Source: Endomychus coccineus
Taxonomy: Eukaryota; Arthropoda; Insecta; Coleoptera; Endomychidae
Reading direction: 5' to 3'
Assembly: GCA_958510875.1 (NCBI GenBank)
Contig: OY294069.1
Coordinates: 165,849,111 to 165,913,110 of the forward strand
Length of the DNA: 64,000 bases
Positions 12,501-23,000 of the stretch are shown one piece after another. The position numbers and the translations under genes are program-made. The notes beneath the pieces were generated by a model, which was given only the letters and a program-made list of their open reading frames with translations, was not told where the DNA came from and searched no databases. Every line of letters begins with the position of its first letter. Within the stretch, counting starts at the first letter, position 1.

Positions 12501-14108
12501 GGTGTATTAACTCAGGAATTTTGAACTATACCTGGAAGTGTTCCTTATATGAAATCCTTTCACACATAATTTATGTATATCTAATACATCATAATGATCA
12601 AAGTGAGAGAGCACCAACCAAAGAATTTGTGGGATTATAGTACTTTCTAGAATGAAGCTACATAATGATTCACGGTGTGGATGTGTGGATTAGACGTTTG
12701 CGGAGAACCACTTATTATACAGGGTGAGTCAGTTTGTTGTAGCCAAACTGCAACAGGAGATAGAACAAGTGTTTTTGAGAAGAAAAGTTCCATAAACATA
12801 TGTCGTGGAAGGCTTCGTTTTCGAGATACAGGGTGTTGAAATTGAAAAAAAAAATTAGTTTTTTGCGAATATCTCCGGAACCGTTTCTCGTACAGAAAAC
12901 AGCTTTTGTAAGCATCTTCTACTCATAGTAAGCTATGTTCTGTGTGATAACAATTTTTTTTTTACTCATAATTGGTGAAGATTTTGAAGGGGTAGTGGGT
13001 GTTTTTCTTCCCAACTTCTACGCCACTTGAAAAAAAAAAACGGTTTTGAGACAACCGTTTGAACCGCCAATGTTTTCTACACAAAAAAGATACTCCTGGT
13101 CATAAGCTCTAACGTTGACCGTTTCCGAGAAAAATCAACTTTTATGTTGAAAAACATGGTCAATTCTTACTAATTAGACGAAATTTATTCAAACAATTAG
13201 AACAAGTAACAAAATCAAAGGATTGACCATGTTTTTCAACATAAAGGTTGATTTTTCTCGGAAACGGTCAACTTTAGAGCTCATGACCAAGTACCTTTTT
13301 TGTGTAGAAAACATTGGCGGTTCTAATGGTTGTCTCAAAACCGTTTTTTCCAGTGGCGTAGAAGTTGGGGAGAAAAACACCCACTACCCCTTCAAAATCT
13401 TCACCAATTATGAGTAAAAAAAAATTTTTATCACACAGAACCTAGCTTACTATGAGTAGAAAATGCTTGCAAAAGCTGTTTTCTGTACGATAAACGGTTC
13501 CGGAGATATTCGCAAAAAACGATTTTTTTTTTCAATTTCAACACCCTGTATCTCGAAAACGGAGCCTTCTACGACATATGTTTATGGAATTTTTCTTCTT
13601 AAAAACACTTGTTCTATCTCCTGTTGCAGTTTGGCTACAAAAAACTGACTCACCCTGTATACGTGTGTACACGTCTTTAACATATTTTCGGATGTACAGT
13701 TTTGCTGCTTCTATTAGAAAGTAGCAGATACTGTGACATTTCAAATTGAACATCCTTTATCTAATATTATATTAGTAATCTCTGTGTTTCTGATTAATTA
13801 AACATAATAAATTCCTATGTTTATGATGCACGGTTTCGAAATATTAATTATTTTATGCTTTTAACACTCATATGGTGAATATCAGATACTTACTTGTCAT
13901 GATTCCCAAAAAACAAAATCGACATTAAGATAGCGTTGAGTAGAAAATCCTTAGGGCGATCATTAAGGGATTTCCTTAACTCAGCAATGGCTTTCATATC
14001 GTATATCTCGATGGATTCTACTACAACATCGTTGCCACCAGCTCCATACTCAATATTCAAAACGGAATCCGATTCTTTCCTTCGTTCAGCGCTTGTACAT
14101 AATCCCAT
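3576..14108 (-). CDS. Mab-21/cGAS-like protein, probable pseudo-nucleotidyltransferase (multi-exon)
   Basis: The last exon is 5008-3576. Its acceptor is TTTTAG, and an open frame continues upstream to 5063 only because the intron end is open. It encodes the C-terminal Mab-21 region (numbered from the methionine codon at 5063). Residues 38-105 are an acidic, Ser-rich insert. SCKIIPALAVDWP at 176-188 sits at the third-metal-ligand strand, and WEIQFPKAERYLE at 249-261 is the family helix. HYRTHMFWECE at 296-306 and LLPNYFI at 336-342 are typical of the helical C-lobe. A basic, probably coiled tail follows. Where active cGAS-like enzymes have Asp in 'VD(L)', this protein has Cys-Lys, so catalysis is doubtful. 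Exon 7586-7300 (acceptor TTCTAG, donor G|GTAAAT) joins in phase and ends KKPG-FLRMVL, as in the family. Exon 14108-13894 (start MGLCTS, donor GTAAGT) is also phase-compatible, giving 644 residues in total. It would add an N-myristoylation/palmitoylation-like start, but its membership is less certain. No GS or first DxD motif is visible, so an exon may be missing. The introns hold LINE, mariner and foldback DNA. Confidence 0.7.
5281..5730 (+). CDS. Possible small two-exon gene nested in a Mab-21-like intron
   Basis: The ATG at 5281 begins a short hydrophobic leader (MKLHFLLVVPG). A donor G|GTAAAA follows at 5311, and the acceptor ATTTAG|GA before 5495 restores the same frame. The second exon then stays open to a TAG at 5730, giving 88 residues rich in Pro, Ser and Lys. 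The function is not recognised. The leader is short for a signal peptide, so upstream exons are possible. The phase match is the only real support. It lies on the strand opposite to the surrounding intron. Confidence 0.25.
5970..6310 (+). pseudogene. C-terminal remnant of an R2/NeSL-type (RLE) LINE
   Basis: One frame reads a CCHC-like cysteine motif (CRACQKAPETLFHLLSG) preceded by YHRNVMGVQIPDD. After a frameshift, the 6094-6306 frame continues with AYTHRHNAVLRMLYYYLRHG. This order is typical of the region before the endonuclease of restriction-like-endonuclease LINEs. The copy is frameshifted and lacks RT. A related RT piece lies on the minus strand at 32100-33290. Confidence 0.65.
6348..6960 (-). 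pseudogene. LINE 3' end with RNase H/zinc-knuckle region
   Basis: The minus frame 6629-6348 encodes SRRGLKLVTGLLTGHC followed by CSRCGEADKTASHILAGCPAL. This is the Cys-His knuckle pattern at the end of I/R1/Jockey-group LINE ORF2 proteins downstream of RNase H. The upstream minus sequence to about 6960 carries decayed RNase H-like frames with stops. It is a dead fragment in the Mab-21-like intron. Confidence 0.6.
7748..8350 (-). pseudogene. Decayed Jockey-like LINE reverse transcriptase fragment
   Basis: The minus frame 8107-7748 has the post-catalytic RT signature KDLGVIFD followed by a thumb-like region (LNLLYFCLVRPKL). Upstream, to about 8350, are broken RT finger pieces (QHKFMKGRS). The YADD box is missing, so the copy has an internal deletion. 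Confidence 0.6.
8640..8926 (-). mobile_element. Mariner 5'-end remnant with terminal repeat
   Basis: The 8700-8815 stretch matches, base for base over long runs, the leader of the mariner copy at 36720-36830. The sequence runs out to a terminus at 8906-8926 (acttttcaccttgccctcgta). Only the start of the transposase gene survives. A short LINE scrap (LYTDVIRPMVTY) lies just left of it, around 8640-8690. Confidence 0.5.
8940..11999. other. AT-rich intronic stretch, no gene found
   Basis: This lies between candidate exons of the Mab-21-like gene. I see no exon-like frame. A 19-bp perfect inverted repeat (9961-9979 and 10139-10157) suggests a small decayed element. 10930-11800 is richer in GC and partly repetitive in style, but no family can be named. 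Confidence 0.45.
12000..12215 (-). repeat. Dispersed repeat, copy 1
   Basis: The reverse complement of 12100-12210 matches 16335-16440 closely (ttattatacttttcg, then gaagagtatatt, then ctcaagctattt, then catcatagt). Both end near a TAATAAA-type run. The unit is of unknown class. The 67-codon frame here is not conserved in the other copy. Confidence 0.55.
12720..13657. mobile_element. Foldback MITE with CAGGGTG ends and TA target duplication
   Basis: Arms of about 450 bp (12720-13167 and 13228-13657) are reverse complements around a loop of about 60 bp. The ends are CAGGGTGAGTCA and its complement, flanked by TA on both sides. It has no transposase. The arm interior is shared with the element at 61153-62096, so the two belong to one family. 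The TA duplication and the CAGGGTG end fit mobilisation by a Tc1/mariner-type transposase such as the one at 49056-50734. Confidence 0.85.
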
Positions 14109-15145
14109 TCTTCACACTATAGTTAGATATCCATACGTAGTTGACATTATTTGGACACATACTGATTCATACTTGCGTGATCCGTTAATCAGGACAATTG
14201 TCTAATCTATTGTGATAACGTATCAATGTTAAATTAACAAGGAAATTCGCAAATGCTCCAGATTAGATCAATTATATATTCAAGTGACAGAAAAAAATTA
14301 TGATGATTCTAATGATAAAATGCACGTATCCGCATAGAAAAGGAACATTCTATATATCGGACCGCATCTGTAATGTTTTGGACGTCAATAGGTTTATTTA
14401 ATGGTAATTTATTATTCCGAGAACTCAGAAAGAGACAACCTCGTCCTCTGTAGCTTAGATAGTCCAAGCTAAGTATGTTAAGTATGTTGAAACTGTGGTT
14501 CTTTTAGGTGTAACTCATTATCAAATGACACCTAAAGATTAGAAAATGCGCATATCCCCTTAGACCAAACATCTTAGACAACTACTTCACAAGGAGAAAT
14601 ACTAGTATCTTACTCCTTGTTCCTCCTATACGCTTATGTTTCTTAGTGACGTACTGGCGTATTAGAGCTAAGGGTCGTTCACAGATTTCTATTGATTCTA
14701 AAAGATCAAGTTTATCTTATCTTTACTAATTTAATCTAAATGTGATATACCTATCTAGTTTAACAATGAGAGAATTTTAATAAGCGTTCTTTTGTTTCTG
14801 TGAATTAAAACGTTCTTCATATGTAATTCTTTTTCATTTTTTGTCTATCTTTTTTCAAATCCATCAAAATTTCTATGAATTGAACCTTGGCGAAGCATTT
14901 GACGTTCCAGATTCCCATGTTATGCTTCAGCAGTAGTAATAGAAGTTAGGTCTCGATATTGTATCTTTAGAGACTTCCTGAGTTGCATTATGAACAACAA
15001 CAGGGCAGTATTTCGGAAAATTGAGTCATATCTAACTAAATGGTGACCAAGTGACGTAACATGTATGTCTACATAGAAAAGAAAACAAATAATTTTGTAT
15101 GAATGTAATCGTTAACGAGTTAATAAATCATTTAGTTGATCATGT
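14109..15145. other. Intergenic stretch between the Mab-21-like and secreted-protein genes
   Basis: No coding frame or element is recognisable. It would contain the 5' region of the MGLC-start exon and the 3' flank of the 285-residue secreted protein gene. Confidence 0.5.
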
Positions 15146-18100
15146 TTAACTTGAGATGCCCATTATTTGACGATATGCCTCTAAAGTTTCAGGCGTAAAA
15201 GAGGCAATTTCGGCTTCAAACGCTTCAATTGTGGTTATACTCAAAGCCTTGAGAACTTTCGGAGATAAACCTTCGAAAGAACTTGGATCCATCGATTTTA
15301 TATCTGTGATAGGAACTACGCACATTATTAATCCGACAGTTCGCACGACTGCTTTATTCCATCCCTGAGGTATTCCATAAACAGTTGTTCTTACAGCAAT
15401 ATTAAAAAGAACCTAGAAGAAAAGAGGAAATTCATCAAGCTCATTTCATATATGATATTACCTGTAATTGGCGATGGTTACAAACATCCAAACTCTGAAA
15501 AACATGTTCATTTATCAATATAAAATTGTCATCATCAATTTGAGCTAAATCTTCTGTTCCAAATCCACAAACTATACCGTTCAATCTGTTTATGTAATCG
15601 TAATTCGTTATAACCACCTTACCATGCTCTTTCTTCAAACAGTAGGCTATTATACCTGAAGGAAATGTATGAATTCTAGTCCGTACAGTATAGATCACAA
15701 AACATAAAACATTTCACTGTTTTCATCTAATGGGGTATAGATTGAATAAATCATAGATGGAATAAATGCAAATAGTAATGGCGGAAGTCACATCTCACAT
15801 ATTCGGCAGAGCCAGAAAGAAATAACTCTATATTCAGATTCACTATTCTGTGTATAATTCGATTCGGTTGACATTTGGCTCGATTCGCAATAGCGGCAGT
15901 TGAAAATCGTAATTTGCATCAGTTCTTGAAATTGCAATAATTTATTTCCTGCAATGTTCAATTTATCCACGAACTTCACAGTGTTTTATGACAGGTGATT
16001 TGTGGTTTAATTGTCCTAAGTGAACTTTTTTGTGTGCGAGTGAACTGAGGAAATATTGCAAGGTATGCAGTCTGTGGTACTTCTGAACTTTCCAAATAAG
16101 AAATAACTATCATCAGGTTAGTACCTATCTAATATTATTATGGATTGTACATTGTACGTCCTGAAATACATGAATCATAACGTTTCTAAAGCTTACTTAT
16201 TCAACCACTACGCTGAATTTTCAAATCAAATTAGACGGCGTAGAGATAATATAGATAAGTACAGTTGAACAAAACCTGCTCCATTGATCGAACCGATCAG
16301 TGATCATAATCACAAATAAAACTTTACTCTTTTATTATTATACTTTTCGTCACGAAGTCGGAAGAGTATATTGCATTTACTCAAGCTATTTTTAAATCGT
16401 TAAGAAAGTGCTAGAGCCAAAATTCCTTCATCATAGTGTTTTTCATCGAATTTTACGCTAACTACTTTGAAAAAATCCGTTTGTGTGTCTAGATGTGCGT
16501 CATGAAACTTGTCTACACGATTACTCAAAAACGTTTGCTGTTCGAACCGAACCCCATTGTTTCCAGGGAAGTCGTGTAATAAACACACTCTTTCTGGAGG
16601 CTTGAAAATGTGAATAAATCATAACTGCCAAAGTACATGCTCAGAAAGTTAGCCGAAAAAACAATATTGAATCGCTTGAAAAATCACGATAACAAAAATA
16701 AAATAACTAAAGATCGTCAATTCGGATTGAGAGAAGGTCACAATACAGTTCAGCAAGTAACAAGAATCATAAACGATATTGCTACAAATTTCAATAAAGA
16801 AAAAGTAACAACGATTGCTCTGCTAGACATACAAAAGCACGGTCTGGGTAGATGGACTAATTTATAAATTAATGGAATATAAATATCCCTCCAATTTGGT
16901 AAAACTAATCAATTTATTAATTTTTTTTTCAAGGTCAGCAGTCTTCTTTCAATCAACGCCTTAATGTTTAATGACTTGGCTCTGTGATACCCAAAAAAAA
17001 ATTGTTATCCTATTTTTTGATTGTATTTTTGTTCAATAACATGGCAATTTGACTGAATTTGGGATACCGGGAGTACTAATTTACTTAATTTTTGTTTATT
17101 GTTAGAGGGAGCCACATACAGTGTTGTACCTGGATTGAAATAACCATAACTTTTTTGTGTCACACTGCATGTAATTTTTGACTAAACAGACTTATTCTAC
17201 ATTTAATTTTACATGCAAAAGGTACGCTTAGTATTTGTCGCTGATAGCGGCCGTTTTGAAAAAAAATCAGTTCAAGTTAAACCTGCGTTGGAATTTTGTA
17301 AGTTGAATTTTGAAAAATAAATGTGTCTTTTATTGATTGTATTGTGATGCGACTAACTTCATTTACAAGACTAAGACTAAACTACTTCTACAAATAAGTT
17401 AATAATATTTACAAATTTGCTGAAAATGACCACCGCCTATTGCAACGCATGCATCAATTTGTCTTAACATCGATTGACGAACTCTTTCGAATATACCTTA
17501 TGTCTAATTAATGATGGCACACGATTTAAATATCCTGTTTCTTAGATCTTGTTCATTTTGGACTGCACTTTAGTTTGGTTCCGTGCCGATTTCTGCATGG
17601 GAATTACCCTAACAGGATTTGAATCTTTTGGATTACTTGACGTCACTAGTTTACAAAATTCCAGTCCAAAATGAACAAGGGCTAAGAAACATGATATTTG
17701 AATCGGATGCCATCATTAATTAGACATAACGTATATTCGAAAGAGTTCGTCAATCGTTGTTAAGGCGAATTGATGCATGCGTTGCAGTAGGTGGTGGTCA
17801 GCAATTATTGTAAATATTATTAACTTATTTGTAGAAGTAGTTTAGTCTTAGTCTTGTGAATGATCTAAGTTAGTCACATCACAATACAATCAACAAAAGA
17901 CACATACAGTATGCCACAAAAAAGTTATGATTATTTCAATCCAGGTACAATACTGTATGTGGCGCCATCTAACATTAAACAAATAAATATTAAACAAGTA
18001 AATATTCAATTAATACTCCCAGTAATTTTAAAAATCTTTTTTTTGGACGTCCTGTATCTCAAGAAACAAGCCGTTGCGGACCAATGTTCATATGAACTTT

Positions 18101-19220
18101 TTATGTTAAAATTAGTCAAAGATTTACCCTTTAAAGTTTCTACATGTACTTTATAAACACCTGTATAGTACCCAGAATAGATTTAGACCTTGTATCAAAA
18201 TCTCAGATGAGGATTATAAGAAAATGTTGCGAATTAAACAAAACACAAGTACTAAATATTGCATGCTTATGTTAAAATGTATTTATGAGGTAGATCTGTA
18301 TGGCCTGTACCTGCTAATTTTCTATTCAACTTTGCTTTGCCAAAGAACTCTAACATATCCCAGTCCGTATAGTTTACTTCTTCCGCTAATCGACTACCTG
18401 GTATCCCTTGGAGAAAAGTACCTAAGGCTTCTAATTCGGTAATGTTCATATCAGCAATAACTCGATCTCCTAGAAGAATGAATCACGAATTTAATACTAC
18501 AAACGAACACACCGGAAAATATAGTTTTGTTCAAATGCTCCTCGAAATGCTCTCACATTTGAACTACTAACTTCAGACATGAGGGCAAGCAATAGTTGAA
18601 CAGTTACCAAAAACTGGGTTTCTAGTTCCAGCGACATATTACTTCAATTGAATTGAAAGGTTTATGGATTTACCTTTTACAGCCTCGAATACGGCTGTTT
18701 TCCTACGAGTGGCAATATTTACATTCTGTAAGTAACGTAGATTGTAGAGAATAATTTCGCTCTCTAACAGTTGAATGCTTTCAATTGGTTCATAAAGTAT
18801 AGTTTTTATTGCATCAATACTCGCCAAATTCACTTCTTCTGGTTGTTCTTGCGATTTTGTTCTCGTTGATGAGGCTGCAATGAACTCAAGCTATGAAAAT
18901 GAAGAAAATCTATGGAAATATTTATCTGGAAAGGATGAATCAAGGAACATATTGGAACTGTAAAATACGATATAGGAACATCAACCTTGAACATCATAAT
19001 ACATTCAAGAACCCATGTTCTTGTCTGTAAGTAAAATTGAATGGTATATATTAGAAGGGGAACTTTTATCTCTTGCCTAACCGGAAGGAGTTCTTTGAAG
19101 CATTCAGGATTTCAGACTTTCATTCCAGTAATTAATATACGGAAATAATCTATTGAACTTTAGTATATTTATTTATTACTTACCAATAACCAATCCGATA
19201 ATAATTACCCAATTTATCAT
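15146..19220 (-). CDS. Secreted protein of 285 residues, five exons, unknown function
   Basis: The exons, all with GT/AG borders and matching phases, are 19220-19184 (signal peptide MINWVIIIGLVI), 18874-18674, 18469-18311, 15655-15462 and 15412-15146. They sum to 858 nt including the stop. After the signal peptide come a short polar stretch, then mainly helical sequence. Segments include NLASIDAIKTILYEPIESIQ, DMNITELEALGTFLQGIPG, an IVCGFGTEDLAQIDDDNF stretch and the C-terminal SFEGLSPKVLKALSITTIEA and FTPETLEAYRQIMG repeat-like helices. The last segments recall the short helical repeats of the mesothelin/stereocilin/otoancorin superfamily, but I give this low weight. N-glycosylation sites such as NIT and NYT are present. 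The third intron (18310-15656) holds a LINE scrap and a foldback element. The family is not recognised with certainty. Confidence 0.75.
16330..16600 (+). repeat. Dispersed repeat, copy 2
   Basis: This is the second copy of the repeat seen inverted at 12000-12215. It is longer here and contains degenerate open frames only. It sits in an intron of the secreted-protein gene. Confidence 0.5.
16637..16867 (+). pseudogene. LINE reverse transcriptase fragment (N-terminal RT)
   Basis: The translation carries KTILNRLKNHDNKNKITKDR, then QFGLREGHNTVQQ and TIALLDIQK. These are the RT finger segment, the QFGFR-GHST box and motif A of Jockey/CR1-type LINEs. The catalytic context is degraded (DIQKHGL), and nothing follows it. 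Confidence 0.7.
17066..18028. mobile_element. Foldback element whose arms carry a transposase C-terminus
   Basis: Left arm 17066-about 17560 and right arm about 17610-18028 are diverged reverse complements. Outer ends are of the type accgggagtactaatt, and both carry gccacatacagt and gtacctggattgaaat. On the minus strand the left arm encodes FERVRQSMLRQ then GGGHFQQI. This is the end signature of IS630/Tc1/mariner-type transposases of the same broad kind as the protein at 49721-50288. The element thus looks like a deletion derivative that kept two inverted copies of the transposase 3' end. Confidence 0.7.
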
Positions 19221-19539
19221 GTGATTATTTTTTTATTGCACTTATTTCAATATTTCAATCCTTCGAAATGATCTGAATGTACTCTAAGAGAAATATATTA
19301 TTTGTATATGCGATGCTTATGAAAATTGAAATTGTCATCGTGATTGATGATTATCCCAAATATCAACATATCTGTGGTTAAAATTATTTTGATGATTCGA
19401 TGGATGGTGGACTATTAAAGACATTCAGTTTCTAAAAGTATCGCCTCTTTTTGATTGATCTACAGATTAACATATTTACATCAACGGAGACCCGCTAATT
19501 AACAATCGATTAAGCGAGACAAAAGTGATGGGGATGTAT

Positions 19540-19910
19540 TTCTAAGTTTGATTTGCAACTTGCAAGATTCCATGTTATTCTCGTAGAACATCGTGTGAGC
19601 CAGCACTAGGGAGAGGAGAAGAGGAGATAGGCATTCGTATTTTTCTTGATGGTTTGGAGGTTTTAGGCATAGGGAAAGACCTTACTAGGTAAAGACTTTC
19701 ACAACTGCTGTTCGATAAAAAATGAAGTCAACAACAACAGACGAGATTTCTGATGAACAGCGACCATGGAAATATCTTTAGAAAAGGGAGATATCTCCTT
19801 TCTACGAAGTTCTAGACCTAGAGAGGTCAATGAACTCGTAAGTGTGACATCATCAATCAGACGAATAGCTTTCTTCTGGATAGAATCCAAAAGCTTCAGC
19901 GTATGTTTGA
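19540..19910 (-). pseudogene. LINE reverse transcriptase C-terminal scrap
   Basis: The minus frame starts LDSIQKKAIRLIDD followed by SLTSLGLELRRKE. This is the conserved post-RT segment of Jockey/CR1-group LINEs. It is short and broken by stops. It lies between the small membrane protein gene and the secreted-protein gene. Confidence 0.65.
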
Positions 19911-20007
19911 GAGTTATTATTATTAGCTATTTGTAATTTCTATCACAATAAACAACAAGGTAGCAAACAATATATACTTTCGACTCATCATTACATATGA
20001 ATAACAG

Positions 20008-20013
20008 TTTATT
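20008..20013 (-). promoter_or_regulatory. AATAAA poly(A) signal
   Basis: AATAAA occurs on the minus strand 67 nt beyond the TAG (20080-20082) of the 107-residue membrane protein gene. That is a normal distance for 3' end formation. Confidence 0.5.
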
Positions 20014-20079
20014 TACATTAACATTCATTGATTATGTAATATAAAATATAATAAATAGATAAGAATTAAAATACTTATT

Positions 20080-23000
20080 CTATACTATCACAGCTGATAC
20101 GGATGGCTCATTTTCTTCCATGTTTTCAATAATAAAGTCTTTATCTTCTTGCTTTGGCATGTGGAATTTAGGAATTTTATTAATACGTTGCTTTATCTTC
20201 TTTTTGTTCCCGTCAATTTTCCTATAAATTGAAAAGTTGAGTTCAGAGTGAGTAAACTATGAATTTCATATAAAAATCAAATGTATCTATGTGCATAAGA
20301 AGCTCCGGTTTCTGATTGTCCAAGGGAATCGAAAGCGACATTGTTTGAAACTATACGAATGAGTTAATGCTTCTTTGATGAAAAAAATCGGTTTTATTGA
20401 TTTATCCAAAACAACAGATTCTGTGGAATGATTTAGATTGTGGGGAGACTATGTTATAGTAACACTTCCAAACTTTAAGTAAATATGGTACAATGTACTT
20501 ACTGATGTCGACAATCAATAAAAACGGCAAGACCAAATAACAGGGAAATAGTAAACAACGCCGATATCACAAAGATTATAATGGTGGCAGGACTACCTCC
20601 TTCTACGATATCATCAGGTACAGTGGTTGATCGGCTAAAGACATCATCTAAAACAAAACGGAAACACTGATTTACTACATTTTGCAAAAAAATCTTCCAA
20701 AACATGCAAACCGACAATGATCAGCGCACCGCTAATAAGCAAAAAATAATGTATGTGTTAAAAAAAGTATATACAGGAAGTTCTGAAGAAATCACCTATC
20801 ATTATCTTGAAGCGAAATCATTGCTAAATTGCTTTAAAACGTGTTTCAATAATCACCAAGACGAGGATGAACTGTTTGAAATGTTATGCCACAGCGCAAA
20901 ATAAGATTACAACATTAGGAAGAGTTTAACAAGTCTTGAGAATTAATTTAGGTTCCCTAGAAATAACAACAATGACTACCATTGCACTCTTTAGATTGAA
21001 ACAGCCCTGCCAATCGGTAAAGAATTCATAAATAAAAATCAGATGTGGTTCCAACCTCAAATTCATATGAAAACATCTTTATATTGTTTGGAATAAAACG
21101 ATACAAATCAAATGCTTGTGGTTGAAAGCACCTTCAAGGTAATCCTTCCGATACCATACTTTTGTTTTTCCTCCCATAGTGACAGAAGAAACAAGGTATT
21201 CCTGAAATCAATCTTGAAGCGAAATCATTGCCAAATTGCTTTAATACGCGTTTCAATAATCACCAAGTCGCGGATCAACTGTTTGAAATGTTATGCCACA
21301 ACGGAAAATAAGACTACAACATTAGGAGGAGTTTAACAACTTTTGAGGATCAATTTACTTTCTTTAGACATAACAAGAAAAATAAATCTGATCAGCCAGA
21401 TAGAATACTACTGGACACAATGACAATGACTACCATTACACTCTTTAGATTGAAACAATCCTACCAATCGGTAAAGAATTCATAATCTTTATATTTTTTG
21501 AAATAAAACAATTCAAGCCAAAATCTTGTGGTTAGCTTCAAGGTAATCGTTCTGATCCCATAATATTGACAAATATGTTTTTCCTCCTATAGTGGCTGAA
21601 GAAACAAGATACTTCTAAAACATAATATTTATGTACTACTAGACGATATCAAAACGTATTTCATCATTTTGACACCTACTGAAAAATGATATGGGGGTGT
21701 AAATATCAAAGCTTACGCGTAAATGATAGCGAATTATCACGATCTGATGACTGACTATTAGTATTATATGAAATGCCTTCGAAAAATGTTGCCAGTTGGA
21801 AATGGTAAATATTACAGCGGGTTAATTCACATTGTGTTATAGAGTAATCACGAAAATATTTGTTTATATTTGAACTGTAACAATTTCAACATACCATATA
21901 CCGACCTCATATGTATGGTTCTTTTATTATTGCTGATAAAGTTTTACGATATTATACGGATTAACATTGTTTGTAGATGGAATAATTTTTTATCATTATA
22001 CTAACTGTATACTGTATACACTACTACTTCCAAAGCCAATTTATTTATACAAGGTGCACCAGGAAAAGGGCGATTTAATGTCGCTTTGTTCAAGCAAAAA
22101 TTACATGAGTTGGCTGTCATTTTTGAATTGTTGTCAATGTGGCAACATATAATACTTAAGTACACAATTTTTCAAGTGAGCAACAAAAGTTATATTTGGG
22201 GTATATTAAATTATTAAAATTTCCTTTCAGGGTGCAATTTCGTAGTGTTCCGGGGGCTGGTTATGTGTAAAAATTCTACCTGCCAATTTTAATTTGGGAT
22301 GCCATTTGTTATGAGTGGAGGGTGGGATGCTGTACAAATATCTTGCCGGTTACGGCGGATGTGAAAACACCCTACCCTCTTTCCCTTTTGTTGTTTCAAG
22401 TTTATAACATTCCGAAAAACCCATTGTGTGGTGGAACAATTGAATTTGTGGTTAGATTCACAGTTAAGAAATTAAGATAATGATTATTAAGCTATAGTTT
22501 GTTATAACCCAGGCAGTGATTATTGAATGCAGGCATTGTTTTGTTATTTTAGTAATGTAATACTTTTGTAGGCTGTTCCATCTTCTACACAATTCGTTCC
22601 GTGGAGTTTTTCTATATTTCTAATAAAAATTAGTTTACAGCATGTTATTGCGAATATTGCGATGGTCGTAAGTTTGACCCTGAAAACACGTACCATACAT
22701 AATTAAAATCCTCTACAAGGAATAAATAGATCCGGTTAATGAAAGATCAATTCACTTTTATTCCATTTATTGACATGGATGTTATTCAATGCTTCCACAC
22801 TTTACTGGTTGACATTGATCGTCCTTCTTAGTGTTCTTAACTCCTTATATACTCAGTGATAAATCTGAAGCATTTCATTCACAAATCTGTGATTTCGAAA
22901 AACGTTTAATTGAGTTTAATAGTGATCTGATCACCTTGGATTTATCTGACAGAATATATAATAATTTAAATTGACTTGCTTAATTATTGTTTGGGGGGAG

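Noticed and set aside
13936..14205. 89-codon plus-strand open frame
   Set aside because: It is the complement of the MGLC-start exon, has no splice support and no domain.
18524..18640. Minus-strand frame between exons 2 and 3 of the secreted protein gene, with its own splice-like ends
   Set aside because: Using it as an exon leaves the following exon in a frame that meets a stop at once. Direct joining of 18674 to 18469 keeps the phase.
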